This document shows, piece by piece, positions 1-7,938 of a DNA stretch of 44,037 bases. Both the position numbers and the translations under genes were made by a program. Source of the DNA: an uncultured Methanobrevibacter sp. (GTDB lineage: Archaea > Methanobacteriota > Methanobacteria > Methanobacteriales > Methanobacteriaceae). The notes beneath the pieces were generated by a model that saw nothing but the letters and a program-made list of their open reading frames with translations, made no database searches and was not told where the DNA came from. The first letter of the stretch is position 1. Every line of letters begins with the position of its first letter. The DNA lies in the NCBI GenBank assembly GCA_902785855.1, contig CADAAJ010000016.1, forward strand, positions 1 through 44,037, given 5' to 3'.

Positions 1-96
1 GGTTATACCTGGTCTCGTTTCGATCCCAGTAGTGAAGTCCTTTTGTGTTTTGTTTGTGTACTATGGTTTTCTATGGGAATTTCATTTCGCTGCAAG
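1..96 (+). rRNA. rrf: 5S ribosomal RNA, 3' part
   Basis: The first ~96 bases match the 3' two thirds of an archaeal 5S rRNA: the conserved loop segment GATCCCAGTAGTGAAGTCC is followed by the variable arm and a TACTATGG...CTATGGGAA stem typical of Methanobacteriales. The 5' part lies outside the window, so this is a partial gene at the end of an rRNA operon or a lone 5S gene. The 3' end is estimated from the loss of recognisable 5S sequence and the start of T-rich DNA. Confidence 0.82.
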
Positions 97-97
97 C

Positions 98-140
98 TTA
101 TCTTTTATTATATTCATATCTTTTTTTGTATTTTTATCTG
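98..140 (+). terminator. T-rich termination region after 5S rRNA
   Basis: Directly after the 5S gene the + strand is strongly T-rich, with a run of seven T at 120-126 and further T tracts, and no strong hairpin. Oligo-T tracts in the non-template strand are the usual archaeal termination signal, so rRNA transcription probably ends here before cimA. Confidence 0.4.
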
Positions 141-172
141 TTTTTATATTATTTATTTAATTTGGTGATTTT

Positions 173-1648
173 TTGAATATTAAAGTATTGGATACTACAT
201 TACGTGATGGAGAGCAGACTCCTGGTGTTTCTTTAACTTCCTTAGATAAAGTAATAATTGCCAACCAATTAGATGAAATTGGTATTGATTTTATTGAAGC
301 AGGTTCTGCTATTACTTCTGAAGGTGAACGTAATGCTATTAAAGAAATCACTAAGCAAAATTTTAATGCTGAAATTCTCAGTTTTTCAAGACCTTTAACT
401 GCTGATATTGATTATTGTATTGATTGTGATGTTGATGCAGTTAATTTAGTTGTTCCTACTTCGGATTTACATATTAATGATAAACTTAAATCTTCTAGAG
501 AAAAAGTATTGGATTTATCTAATAATGCTATTGATTATTGTAAGGATCATGGTTTAACTGTTGAATTATCTGGGGAAGATGCTTCCAGAAGTGATGTTGA
601 TTTTTTAAAAACATTTTATGATAATGCTATAGACCATAAAGTAGATAGAATCTGTATCTGTGATACTGTAGGTATTTTAAATCCGGATTCATCTTTTGAT
701 TTATTTTCTAAAATTAGTTGTGATGTTTCAGTTCCTGTTTCTTGTCACTGTCATAATGATTTTGGGCTTGCTGTTGCAAATACTTTGGCTGCTATTAAAG
801 GTGGGGCAAGTGAATTTCATTCAACTATTAATGGTATTGGAGAAAGGGCAGGAAATACTTCTTTTGAGGAATGTGTTGTTGGTATTGATAGATTATATTC
901 TGAATTTTCAACCAATATTAAAATTAATAAAATTTACAATATTTCTAAATTAGTTTCTAGATCAACTGGTGTTCATATTCAACCTAATAAAGCAATTGTT
1001 GGTGATAATGCATTTTCTCATGAATCTGGTATTCATTCTGATGGTATTATTAAAAATTCTGCTACTTATGAACCTATGACTCCGGAACTTGTTGGAAGAA
1101 AACGTAAATTTGTTCTTGGTAAACATATTGGAACTAAAGGTTTAAACAATAAATTAAAAGAATGGGGAATTAATGTTAATGAAAAACAACTAAAACAGAT
1201 TTGTGATGATGTTAAGGTTTTAGCAGATAAAGGAAAAACGGTATCTGATGTTGATTTGCAGGTTATCACCGATAATGTTTTACAAATTAATCATGAAGAT
1301 AGAATTAAATTAAATGATCTTACTATTGTATCTGGAAATAAGGTAATGCCTACGGCTTCTGTTAAAATTGTTATTGATGGTGAAGAAATTCTTAATGCTG
1401 GTGTTGGTTTGGGTCCTGTTGATGCTGCAATTAATGCTGTTAAATCTTTAGATATTTTCAAGGATATAAATTTAATTGAATACCATGTAGATTCTATTAC
1501 TGGAGGTACAGATGCTTTTATCGATGTTTTAATTAAACTTCAAAAAGGAGATAAGGTTGTATCTGCAAGAGGTACTGAAGCCGATATTATTAATGCAAGT
1601 GTTAAAGCTTATATTGCAGGGGTCAATAGATTACTTGGAGACTTTTAA
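173..1648 (+). CDS. cimA: (R)-citramalate synthase
   Basis: Condenses pyruvate and acetyl-CoA to (R)-citramalate, the entry to the threonine-independent route to 2-oxobutyrate and isoleucine. The protein (491 aa) opens with the HMGL-like/DRE-TIM barrel signature DTTLRDGEQTPG, has the metal-binding HCHNDFG motif near residue 194, the GNAF.HE.GIH stretch in the middle and a C-terminal LeuA-type allosteric domain (from about residue 370). The length equals that remembered for M. jannaschii CimA, and IEAGSAITSEGER resembles CimA more than LeuA or AksA. The start is TTG, preceded by GGTGAT at 164-169; a later start would remove the catalytic motif. The next gene begins one base after the stop. Isopropylmalate synthase is the main alternative. 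Confidence 0.85.
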   Translation: MNIKVLDTTLRDGEQTPGVSLTSLDKVIIANQLDEIGIDFIEAGSAITSEGERNAIKEITKQNFNAEILSFSRPLTADIDYCIDCDVDAVNLVVPTSDLHINDKLKSSREKVLDLSNNAIDYCKDHGLTVELSGEDASRSDVDFLKTFYDNAIDHKVDRICICDTVGILNPDSSFDLFSKISCDVSVPVSCHCHNDFGLAVANTLAAIKGGASEFHSTINGIGERAGNTSFEECVVGIDRLYSEFSTNIKINKIYNISKLVSRSTGVHIQPNKAIVGDNAFSHESGIHSDGIIKNSATYEPMTPELVGRKRKFVLGKHIGTKGLNNKLKEWGINVNEKQLKQICDDVKVLADKGKTVSDVDLQVITDNVLQINHEDRIKLNDLTIVSGNKVMPTASVKIVIDGEEILNAGVGLGPVDAAINAVKSLDIFKDINLIEYHVDSITGGTDAFIDVLIKLQKGDKVVSARGTEADIINASVKAYIAGVNRLLGDF

Positions 1649-1649
1649 T

Positions 1650-2141
1650 ATGAATTTGGATAATATTAAAATTATTGGTTTTAAAGCAAATATTGATTCT
1701 ATTGATGACACACTTAAGTTAATTAATGATATTAAAAAAGATGATGAAATTATTCAAATATTTAATGCTGATGCAATAGTTTCTGTTAATCATATCATTC
1801 ATGGTGTTAATCAGGCTTTTTTATCATTTGAGAGAGGAGTAAATCTTGCAAATGATATTAGTGTAGAAATAGTTCTTAGATGTTCTGCTCAAAGGCAAAT
1901 TTCCAAGGCCTTTAAAATGTTAGGCCTAAAAGAAGGTTCAATGAATTTATGTGTTGTTTTAATTAATTGTGAAGATTATACTGATCAGTTATCTTCAATT
2001 TTTACTTATGATGAAAGTGTTTTAGTTCCAGATAATGAAAAGTTAATGGAAATATATCAAATCAATGATGTTGAAATTAATAATATGACTATTGAAGAAC
2101 TTATTATTGATAAAATTTCTAAATTGACAGTTGATTATTAA
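1650..2141 (+). CDS. cgi121: KEOPS complex subunit Cgi121-like protein
   Basis: Probable Cgi121 (human TPRKB) homologue, 163 aa, the accessory subunit of the KEOPS complex that helps Kae1/Bud32 make the t6A modification of tRNA. Visible family features are an N-terminal alpha/beta part, the central VNHIIHGVNQAF segment and the conserved LRCSAQRQISKAFKMLGLK region followed by a hydrophobic strand. The ATG sits one base after the cimA stop, with GGAG about ten bases upstream inside cimA, so the two genes are probably co-transcribed. The last 23 bases overlap the 3' end of the convergent PLP-fold gene. The family call rests on motif resemblance only. Confidence 0.7.
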   Translation: MNLDNIKIIGFKANIDSIDDTLKLINDIKKDDEIIQIFNADAIVSVNHIIHGVNQAFLSFERGVNLANDISVEIVLRCSAQRQISKAFKMLGLKEGSMNLCVVLINCEDYTDQLSSIFTYDESVLVPDNEKLMEIYQINDVEINNMTIEELIIDKISKLTVDY

Positions 2142-3090
2142 TTTCTGATATTATTTTATCTAAATATTCATTTTCAAGACAATTATAGTTTAAATTTTTT
2201 ATTTCAATACAAATAGCTTTTTGTTTCACACGATTGTAATTTGGACATGTTGTTATAAATCCACTTTTATCAATGAGTAGTTTATTTTTTAAATTCCAAC
2301 ATATCTCTTTTGAATTATCATGTGGAATAATTAAATTAATGCCTCTTTTTTTTGCATGTATTGTATTGGGTATGTATTTTTTTACATAGTTTGTTGCTTT
2401 TAATGTAACTTCAAGTTTTTCTTCAACATTCTCAAGTTCACAATATATACCACTACATATAATTTCATTAGTTTTACTAAGTTTTTGAGGAAGTTTTGTT
2501 GTATTAAAAATTTCAGGTATATTTGATGTAATAAATCCTCCACTTCCAACATTAATTATTTTTGGTGAACCTGTTGATGCTACAATAACATCACTGTATT
2601 TTCCATTGCCTAATTTATTTTCTTTATCACCAATTCCTGCAGATGCATCTTCAATAGTTAAAATATCATTGTTTTTACAATATTTTGAAATGTCTTTCAC
2701 ATTCTGTTCTGCACAATATCCTGCAAAACTTGTAAAAATTAAAGCAGAATTTTCATTCAGTTCCAATTCATCTATATATTCTGTATTTATTAGCCCCATA
2801 TCTGTTTTTAATGTAATTATATTTTTATTTAAAAATTTAGCAATTTGTTTAAAACCATGCCAACCTCCCTGATCGGGAATAATAATATCTCCTTTAACGG
2901 AAGACAGTGCAATAAAAATACTGTTATTTCCACTTGAGGTTATTTTTACATTTTCATGTGATGTTAAACTTCTAATTTTTTCTCTACATTTTTCATCAAA
3001 GTTTATATCAGTTAATTTTCCTGATGCGACTTTTGACATGATATCTTTTGTTTTTTGTGAGGGGGTTTTAAACTTAAACATTTTTTTCAC
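2119..3090 (-). CDS. DegT/DnrJ-like PLP-dependent protein
   Basis: A 323-aa protein with the outline of a fold-type I aminotransferase of the DegT/DnrJ/EryC1 type: [10 protein letters not shown] at about 53-62 resembles the cofactor phosphate-binding loop, D148 in IEDAS is placed like the Asp that contacts the pyridine nitrogen, and K177 in [16 protein letters not shown] is the likely Schiff-base lysine. It is shorter than typical family members (about 370 aa), mainly at the C terminus. The substrate is unknown. Its start overlaps the end of nreA by 17 bases (a second in-frame Met lies three codons further in), suggesting translational coupling with the DNA repair gene. Its 3' end overlaps the convergent cgi121-like gene by 23 bases. 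Confidence 0.7.
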   Translation of the reverse strand: MKKMFKFKTPSQKTKDIMSKVASGKLTDINFDEKCREKIRSLTSHENVKITSSGNNSIFIALSSVKGDIIIPDQGGWHGFKQIAKFLNKNIITLKTDMGLINTEYIDELELNENSALIFTSFAGYCAEQNVKDISKYCKNNDILTIEDASAGIGDKENKLGNGKYSDVIVASTGSPKIINVGSGGFITSNIPEIFNTTKLPQKLSKTNEIICSGIYCELENVEEKLEVTLKATNYVKKYIPNTIHAKKRGINLIIPHDNSKEICWNLKNKLLIDKSGFITTCPNYNRVKQKAICIEIKNLNYNCLENEYLDKIISEINNQLSI

Positions 3091-4255
3091 TTTTAAAGTA
3101 CATATCTAATGTTGATTGTTTGGTATGCAACATTTCATTTAATAATGTTCCCTGTTTAACATATCTGCTTATTGGAATTTTTAATTTATTTCCACTATAT
3201 TCTAATGCATCTTCCAATGTTTCAAATTCTAAATATGGTCTCATCATTGCTTCTTTAATATTTTCTCGCACGTTAAAAACACCAAGTGGTACATATCCAT
3301 CATATGCTTCTCTTAAAATTAAAAGTCCGGATTGTTTTTTAATTTTTAAAAGATAATCGAGTACGGCCATTTTTGCAGTATAATAACAGCCTCCTACAAT
3401 TGAATATTCTTTTTTACCGCCGTTAGTTTCATAATCTGAAAATATTAATTCTTCATTTTTCATTAATTTAATAAATGCTTCATACCATTCATATTGCCAT
3501 TCGGTAGGTGTTAGTATTATAATGTAATAATTATTTAATGCTCCAAATTCGAATAATCTGTATGTATCTAAAATTTCGTATTTTCTCACATCTTTTAGGA
3601 ATTCATCAGCAAGTGTTGAATCACAGGCTGTAATTGACCAGCGTGTTGGAACAAGTTTTCTTTTATTTTTGCTTCCAATAGCTCCTACTGAAAATGCTTT
3701 TTGCATTGCAGTAAATGGCACTTCTTTATTATGTAAATTTAAAATGGCATCTGTTGCTTTTAAATCAGTATCATAAAATGTTTTTTCTAGTTGTTTATCC
3801 CATCTAACTGCATCTATATCAAATTTTTCGATTACTGCACTGGGTCCATGAGGCATACTATCTTCTGTAAGCATGGACCCTCGGGGTCTGCGGCCGAATG
3901 TAGCCTCACTGTCTATTGATTTTGATGCAAGGGATATGTCTTGAAGTTTTTCAACAAAAGGATTTTCCAAATCATCAATTTTAATTAATTGTTTTCCACG
4001 AACAAGATTCATTCTGTAATTTATGATTTCTTCTTGTGTTTTATTTTCACCAATCCATGACTCTGGAGCATCCATAATTGATGTATCTCCCATCTGATTA
4101 CTCATCATTGGACCGGCATAAACTTTAGGATAAGACCATCTTCCAATAAAAACTGATGGTGGTGTTGTTCCTTCAAGACTTTTTCCAACATTAACAGATT
4201 TCATTTGAATTTGTTCTGTTAATTTGGCAAGATATGCATTTTTTGTGGTTTTCAT
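3074..4255 (-). CDS. nreA: archaeal DNA repair protein NreA
   Basis: 393-aa protein of the NreA family (formerly DUF650/DUF651), linked in archaea to survival of DNA damage through PCNA. The N-terminal half contains the family-like [15 protein letters not shown] segment and [21 protein letters not shown]; the C-terminal half contains the [15 protein letters not shown] and [17 protein letters not shown] stretches. The C-terminal tail QSTLDMYF (residues 380-387) is a good PCNA-interacting (PIP) box. The cysteine-rich zinc finger found at the N terminus of some NreA proteins is absent here. The gene follows the guaA terminator without an obvious ribosome binding site; an AT-rich TATA-like stretch about 30 bases upstream would fit a leaderless transcript. 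Confidence 0.88.
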   Translation of the reverse strand: MKTTKNAYLAKLTEQIQMKSVNVGKSLEGTTPPSVFIGRWSYPKVYAGPMMSNQMGDTSIMDAPESWIGENKTQEEIINYRMNLVRGKQLIKIDDLENPFVEKLQDISLASKSIDSEATFGRRPRGSMLTEDSMPHGPSAVIEKFDIDAVRWDKQLEKTFYDTDLKATDAILNLHNKEVPFTAMQKAFSVGAIGSKNKRKLVPTRWSITACDSTLADEFLKDVRKYEILDTYRLFEFGALNNYYIIILTPTEWQYEWYEAFIKLMKNEELIFSDYETNGGKKEYSIVGGCYYTAKMAVLDYLLKIKKQSGLLILREAYDGYVPLGVFNVRENIKEAMMRPYLEFETLEDALEYSGNKLKIPISRYVKQGTLLNEMLHTKQSTLDMYFKSEKNV

Positions 4256-4269
4256 GATTAAAAAGAGTA

Positions 4270-4302
4270 AAAATAAAAATACTATTTTAATAAATAGTAT
4301 TT
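4270..4302 (-). terminator. terminator of the guaA operon
   Basis: A perfect 11-bp inverted repeat (AAATACTATTT and its complement) with a 4-base loop starts at the guaA synthetase stop codon. On the minus strand it is followed by TTTTATTTTT. It separates the guaA operon from nreA. Confidence 0.65.
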
Positions 4303-5227
4303 AACAAAATTCAATTGTTGCAGGTGGTTTATCACTTATTGATAAAGCAACATGTGTTACTTCAGATATTTCTGAAGTGATTCTTCTAGAAATAGTTTGT
4401 ATAACTTCCCATGGAAGTTCTGCTACTGATGCAGTCATTGCATCAATTGAGTTAACAATTCTAACTACAATTAAGTATCCAAAGTCTCTTTGGTCACCTT
4501 TAACACCAGTAACTTTAGTATCAGTTAGTACAGCGAAATATTGCCATACTTCTTTATCAATGCCTGCTTTTTCAACTTCATCACAAACAATTTTATTTGC
4601 TTTTCTTGCAATTTCGACATTGTCTTTTGTAAGTGCTCCAACAACACGTACTCCAAGACCTGGGCCTGGGAAAGGTTGCCTAAACACTACTTTTTCAGGA
4701 AGGTCAAGTTCCAAACCGATTTCCCTTACTTCATCTTTGTATAAATCACGAATTGGTTCAACAACTTCTAGAACCATTCCACTTGGAAGAGCTAAATTGT
4801 GGTGTGATTTGATTTCACCTTTAGTTTCAATCCAATCTGGTGCAATAGTTCCTTGTACTAAGTATTTAGCATCTGTTTTTTCAGCTTCTCTTTCAAATAC
4901 ATCAATAAATACTTTTCCGATGATTTTTCTTTTTTCTTCAGGGTCTTCAACACCTTCAAGTGCTTCCATAAATTCGTCAGATGCATCAACATAATGGAAA
5001 TTTAAACGGTCTTTAAAAGTATTTGTAACTTCTTCAACTTCACCTTCTCTTAAAAGACCATGGTTTACAAATATTGCAATAAGATTATCTCCGATAGCTT
5101 CTTGAACTAAAACTGAACATACAGAACTGTCAACTCCTCCGGATAATGCAATAATTGCTTTTTCATCTCCAATTTCATCTTTTACTTTTTTAATTGCATC
5201 TTTAATAAATTCATCAGGACTTAACAT
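4301..5227 (-). CDS. guaAB: GMP synthase subunit B (ATP pyrophosphatase)
   Basis: Synthetase subunit of the two-subunit archaeal GMP synthase: it adenylates XMP and transfers ammonia supplied by the amidotransferase subunit to form GMP. The PP-loop SGGVDSS is at residues 29-35; [36 protein letters not shown] and the C-terminal KPPATIEFC (usually ending KPPATIEWE) are family motifs. The 308-aa length is normal for the stand-alone subunit. The start lies one base before the stop of the small acidic protein gene, so the three genes are tightly coupled in the order amidotransferase, small protein, synthetase. Confidence 0.95.
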   Translation of the reverse strand: MLSPDEFIKDAIKKVKDEIGDEKAIIALSGGVDSSVCSVLVQEAIGDNLIAIFVNHGLLREGEVEEVTNTFKDRLNFHYVDASDEFMEALEGVEDPEEKRKIIGKVFIDVFEREAEKTDAKYLVQGTIAPDWIETKGEIKSHHNLALPSGMVLEVVEPIRDLYKDEVREIGLELDLPEKVVFRQPFPGPGLGVRVVGALTKDNVEIARKANKIVCDEVEKAGIDKEVWQYFAVLTDTKVTGVKGDQRDFGYLIVVRIVNSIDAMTASVAELPWEVIQTISRRITSEISEVTHVALSISDKPPATIEFC

Positions 5228-5228
5228 T

Positions 5229-5489
5229 TTATTCCTCGTCTTCTTCTTCCTCGTAGTCTTCTATAATTTGTTTAATCATAGCTTCAAGACCATTTTCATT
5301 ACCAGATTCTATAGCTTCGTAAATGTCATCATATTTGACATATTTTTCAATTTTAACAGATTTAGCTCCTATTCCAGAAATTCTGAATCCATATTCTTCA
5401 TCTCCAATAGGGATATTAACATATTGTTTTTTTAATCCGGTTTTAAATTCATTTGCTTTATCTCTTAATTCGTCAGCGTTATCAATCAT
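5229..5489 (-). CDS. small acidic protein between the GMP synthase subunits
   Basis: 86-aa protein of unknown function. It starts [15 protein letters not shown], has a predicted mixed alpha/beta middle ([18 protein letters not shown]) and ends in a highly acidic tail, [10 protein letters not shown]. This ATG was chosen because AAGGTG lies six bases upstream, overlapping the end of the amidotransferase gene; an upstream in-frame ATG six codons earlier would overlap that gene more and lacks a binding site. Being wedged between the two guaA genes suggests a role tied to GMP synthase, for example assembly or regulation, but that is inference from position only. Confidence 0.75.
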   Translation of the reverse strand: MIDNADELRDKANEFKTGLKKQYVNIPIGDEEYGFRISGIGAKSVKIEKYVKYDDIYEAIESGNENGLEAMIKQIIEDYEEEEDEE

Positions 5490-5491
5490 TA

Positions 5492-6052
5492 TTACACCTT
5501 TTGACATATTTTATAAAAATTTTCAAATATTATTGATCCTTTCGGAGTGTGATGTACTTCTGGGTGGAATTGTATTCCATATACATCTTTTTCTTTATGT
5601 TTAAAGGATTCTACATCACATAAACTTGAACTAGCTAAAACTTCAAATTCGTCGGGAATTGTTTTAACTTCATCTTTGTGTGAAGACCAAACATCCATTT
5701 CAGGAGCCAATCCTTTAAATAAGTTTTCATCATTATTAATATTTATTTTCACTTGGGCATAACTTTCAGTTTCTGAAGTTGTAACTTCTCCACCATATGC
5801 TTTTGCTATTAATTGGTGTCCAAGACAAATTCCTAAAATTGGAATATTAAAGTGTTTAATATATTCTTCACTTAGTCCTGCACTTTCAATAGATGGACCT
5901 CCACCTAAAATTAATCCAATTGGATTTTCTGCTTCAATTTCTTCAATTGATAATGTATTTGAAACTAATTTAGATGGTATTTTGAGATATTGTAAACTTC
6001 TCTGGATTCTATGATTATATTGTCCTTTGTTATTAATAACTAAAATTGTCAT
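5492..6052 (-). CDS. guaAA: GMP synthase subunit A (glutamine amidotransferase)
   Basis: Class I glutamine amidotransferase that hydrolyses glutamine and passes ammonia to the synthetase subunit for GMP formation. The nucleophile is C76 in GICLGHQ, and the triad is completed by H163 and E165 in [18 protein letters not shown] precedes them as expected. The 186-aa length is normal for the separate archaeal subunit. It is the first gene of the guaA operon; the stop overlaps the ribosome binding region of the following small protein. Confidence 0.95.
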   Translation of the reverse strand: MTILVINNKGQYNHRIQRSLQYLKIPSKLVSNTLSIEEIEAENPIGLILGGGPSIESAGLSEEYIKHFNIPILGICLGHQLIAKAYGGEVTTSETESYAQVKININNDENLFKGLAPEMDVWSSHKDEVKTIPDEFEVLASSSLCDVESFKHKEKDVYGIQFHPEVHHTPKGSIIFENFYKICQKV

Positions 6053-6124
6053 GTTATGCTTCCTGAAAATATAATACTTTTATTTCTATTTTTTTTATTT
6101 ATTAAATTTTATCTAATCTCTTAA

Positions 6125-6140
6125 AATTTATATATTATAT
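6125..6140 (+). promoter_or_regulatory. TATA box of the 48-aa membrane protein gene
   Basis: The AT-rich element TTTATATATTATA is centred about 26 bases before the ATG at 6159, the usual archaeal TATA-to-start distance. With no ribosome binding site in between, a leaderless mRNA is likely. Confidence 0.45.
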
Positions 6141-6158
6141 TTAATAAATTATTGTTAC

Positions 6159-6305
6159 ATGGAACTTCAAGATTTGATATTTATTATAATTGCAATATTT
6201 GCAGCAGTTTTATTGTTTAAGTTGTTTATGTGGTTATTACCACTTATTGTAGTCTTAGTTATAGCATTTTTTATTTATATGTTCTTATCTGAACGTTATA
6301 ATTAA
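6159..6305 (+). CDS. 48-aa membrane protein
   Basis: Short ORF for a hydrophobic peptide starting MELQDLIFIIIAIFAAVLLF and ending FFIYMFLSERYN. Almost the whole length can be read as one long or two short transmembrane helices, with a charged C-terminal end. Its function is not recognised. Support for it being real: a TATA box at a leaderless-type distance, an ORF that fills the gap between two minus-strand genes, and a stop codon that abuts the end of the convergent reductase gene without overlap. It could still be a chance ORF in AT-rich DNA. Confidence 0.5.
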   Translation: MELQDLIFIIIAIFAAVLLFKLFMWLLPLIVVLVIAFFIYMFLSERYN

Positions 6306-7217
6306 TTATTTTATGTCATTGAATGCGGAAGTTGCTGCTACAGCACCTTCGCCACATGCTACAACCCATTGTTTAAGACCAACACAAACATCACCAATAG
6401 CATAAACATAATCAATATTGGTTTTTTGTTCTTTATCTATGATTATATGTCCGCTTTCATCTAAGTTTATGCCAAGTTTGACTGCTAATTCTGTATGGGG
6501 AATATAACCTACACTTATAAAAATACCGTTAATTGGGATTTCTTTTAATTCATTTGTCTTTGTATTTTTCAAAACAACAGATTCAACAAGCATATCTCCT
6601 TTTATTTCTTCAACAACAGAATCATATATGATATTGATGTTTTCTTCTTTTACTTTGTCCTGAAGATGTTTTTGAGCTCTGAATTCATCTCTTCTATGAA
6701 CTAATGTAACATTTGCCCCTAGGTTTTTAAGGTATAATGCTTCTTGAAGAGCACTATTTCCTCCACCTACCATAATTATGTCTCTTCCTGCAAAGAAAAA
6801 TCCATCACAGGTTGCACAGTAGCTCACACCTTTTCCTTTAAATTCTTCTTCACCTTTTGCATTTAAATGTCTATGTGAACTTCCTGTTGCAAGAATTACA
6901 GTTTTGGTTTTATATTCATCTTTATTTGTTTTAACGGTAAATCTGTAATCATCCTCTGTTTTGATTATGTCTGTTACTTCTTCCATTTCATGAAGTTCTG
7001 TGTTTTTAATAGCTTGCTGTTTCATTTTTTCTATTAGTTCAAGACCAGAAATATTGTCAAAACCAGGATAATTTTCCATTTCCGGAACTTCTCGACCAAT
7101 TCCTCCGGCTAAATCACGATCAATTATTAAATTTTTAGTTCCCTGTCTTCCGGCATAAATGCCTGCTGTTAGTCCACCAGGTCCGGCACCAATTATAATA
7201 ATATCATATTTGTTCAT
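6306..7217 (-). CDS. trxB: thioredoxin reductase-like flavoprotein
   Basis: 303-aa pyridine nucleotide-disulfide oxidoreductase of the thioredoxin reductase type. The N terminus has the FAD-binding GAGPGG motif (10-15), the redox-active pair is C134-A-T-C137, a second nucleotide-binding GGGNSA motif follows, and YVYAIGDV near the C terminus is the flavin-binding signature. It should reduce thioredoxin-like proteins. The electron donor cannot be read with certainty: some methanogen homologues use reduced F420 instead of NADPH. The gene is preceded by a ~120-base gap and a winged-helix regulator gene in the same direction. Confidence 0.9.
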   Translation of the reverse strand: MNKYDIIIIGAGPGGLTAGIYAGRQGTKNLIIDRDLAGGIGREVPEMENYPGFDNISGLELIEKMKQQAIKNTELHEMEEVTDIIKTEDDYRFTVKTNKDEYKTKTVILATGSSHRHLNAKGEEEFKGKGVSYCATCDGFFFAGRDIIMVGGGNSALQEALYLKNLGANVTLVHRRDEFRAQKHLQDKVKEENINIIYDSVVEEIKGDMLVESVVLKNTKTNELKEIPINGIFISVGYIPHTELAVKLGINLDESGHIIIDKEQKTNIDYVYAIGDVCVGLKQWVVACGEGAVAATSAFNDIK

Positions 7218-7338
7218 TTTATAACCTCAATGTTTATTATGTTTTTTAATATTTTAATAATTTTGTTTAAAATGAGTCTTGTTGATAAAATTAAAGTTAA
7301 AATTTGGTGTTTTAATTAAATGTGATGTTTTTCAAAAA

Positions 7339-7617
7339 TTATTTCTTTTTTGAATGAATGTGGTTTAAAACATATTTGCCATCGTCTGTTAAGGAATATA
7401 ATTTACCTTTGTGCATATTTGGAGTTACACAATAAATAAGGTCTTGTTTTTTTAATTGGGATAATAAATTGCTAATATGATTTGTTCTCACACCAATAGC
7501 TTCTCCAATTTGTTTTGGAGTATACATGCCATTACCCATATAATCAAGTATATTGGTTCTGTGTTGTGATGCAAGTACATATGCAATTTTTTCTATTAAT
7601 TCCTCATCATTTGACAT
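7339..7617 (-). CDS. winged-helix transcriptional regulator
   Basis: A 92-aa DNA-binding protein with an ArsR/MarR-like winged helix: helix LIEKIAYVLASQHRTNILDYM, recognition region YTPKQIGEAIGVRTNHISNLLSQLKKQDLI, then a wing with GKLYSLTDDGKYVL. The chosen start (MSNDEELIEK) is at the beginning of the conserved domain; an in-frame ATG 14 codons upstream (position 7659) would add the hydrophobic stretch MAINYYHVIQNCYY. Neither start has a clear ribosome binding site. It contains no cysteine pair or other obvious sensor motif. It lies upstream of the thioredoxin reductase gene on the same strand and may control it or itself. Confidence 0.72.
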   Translation of the reverse strand: MSNDEELIEKIAYVLASQHRTNILDYMGNGMYTPKQIGEAIGVRTNHISNLLSQLKKQDLIYCVTPNMHKGKLYSLTDDGKYVLNHIHSKKK

Positions 7618-7810
7618 ATAATAACAATTTTGTATCACATGATAGTAATTAATTGCCATAACATTATGAACTCTTAATACATTGATTACAAATTTTTAAC
7701 ACACTTCTAGTTAAAATTAGGTTTAATTTACTTTACATTTTCTTTATACTGTACTGTTTGAGGCATGGTTTATATTATTAAAAAAGATTTTTTTTTATAA
7801 AATGTGAAAA

Positions 7811-7835
7811 ATGATCTTATAAATTAAAAGATCAT
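7811..7835. repeat. inverted repeat between the regulator gene and the PPDK-like gene
   Basis: ATGATCTT and AAGATCAT form a perfect 8-bp inverted repeat around a 9-base AT-rich loop. It sits in the 320-base gap between the winged-helix gene and the upstream operon. Nothing else coding is seen in this gap. It may be an operator or a weak hairpin. Confidence 0.4.
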
Positions 7836-7893
7836 AAATCACATCTTATTTTGTCATACGTTTGTATTTATTTGTAATTGATTTTCTACAAAT

Positions 7894-7933
7894 AAAAAAG
7901 GCATATGTCCCTCCCACCCGCCTAACATATACC
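7894..7933 (-). terminator. terminator of the glutamate synthase operon, with G-rich loop
   Basis: Five bases after the stop of the PPDK-like gene, the minus strand reads GGTATATGT, a 16-base loop, then ACATATGCC followed by six T. The stem is 9 bp with one G-T wobble that pairs only in the minus-strand RNA. The loop contains GGCGGGTGGGAGGG, striking in such AT-rich DNA. Confidence 0.72.
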
Positions 7934-7938
7934 ATTAC

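Noticed and set aside
4377-4994. Long + strand open frame inside the GMP synthase synthetase gene
   Set aside because: It is the shadow of a strongly conserved minus-strand gene and its translation resembles no protein.
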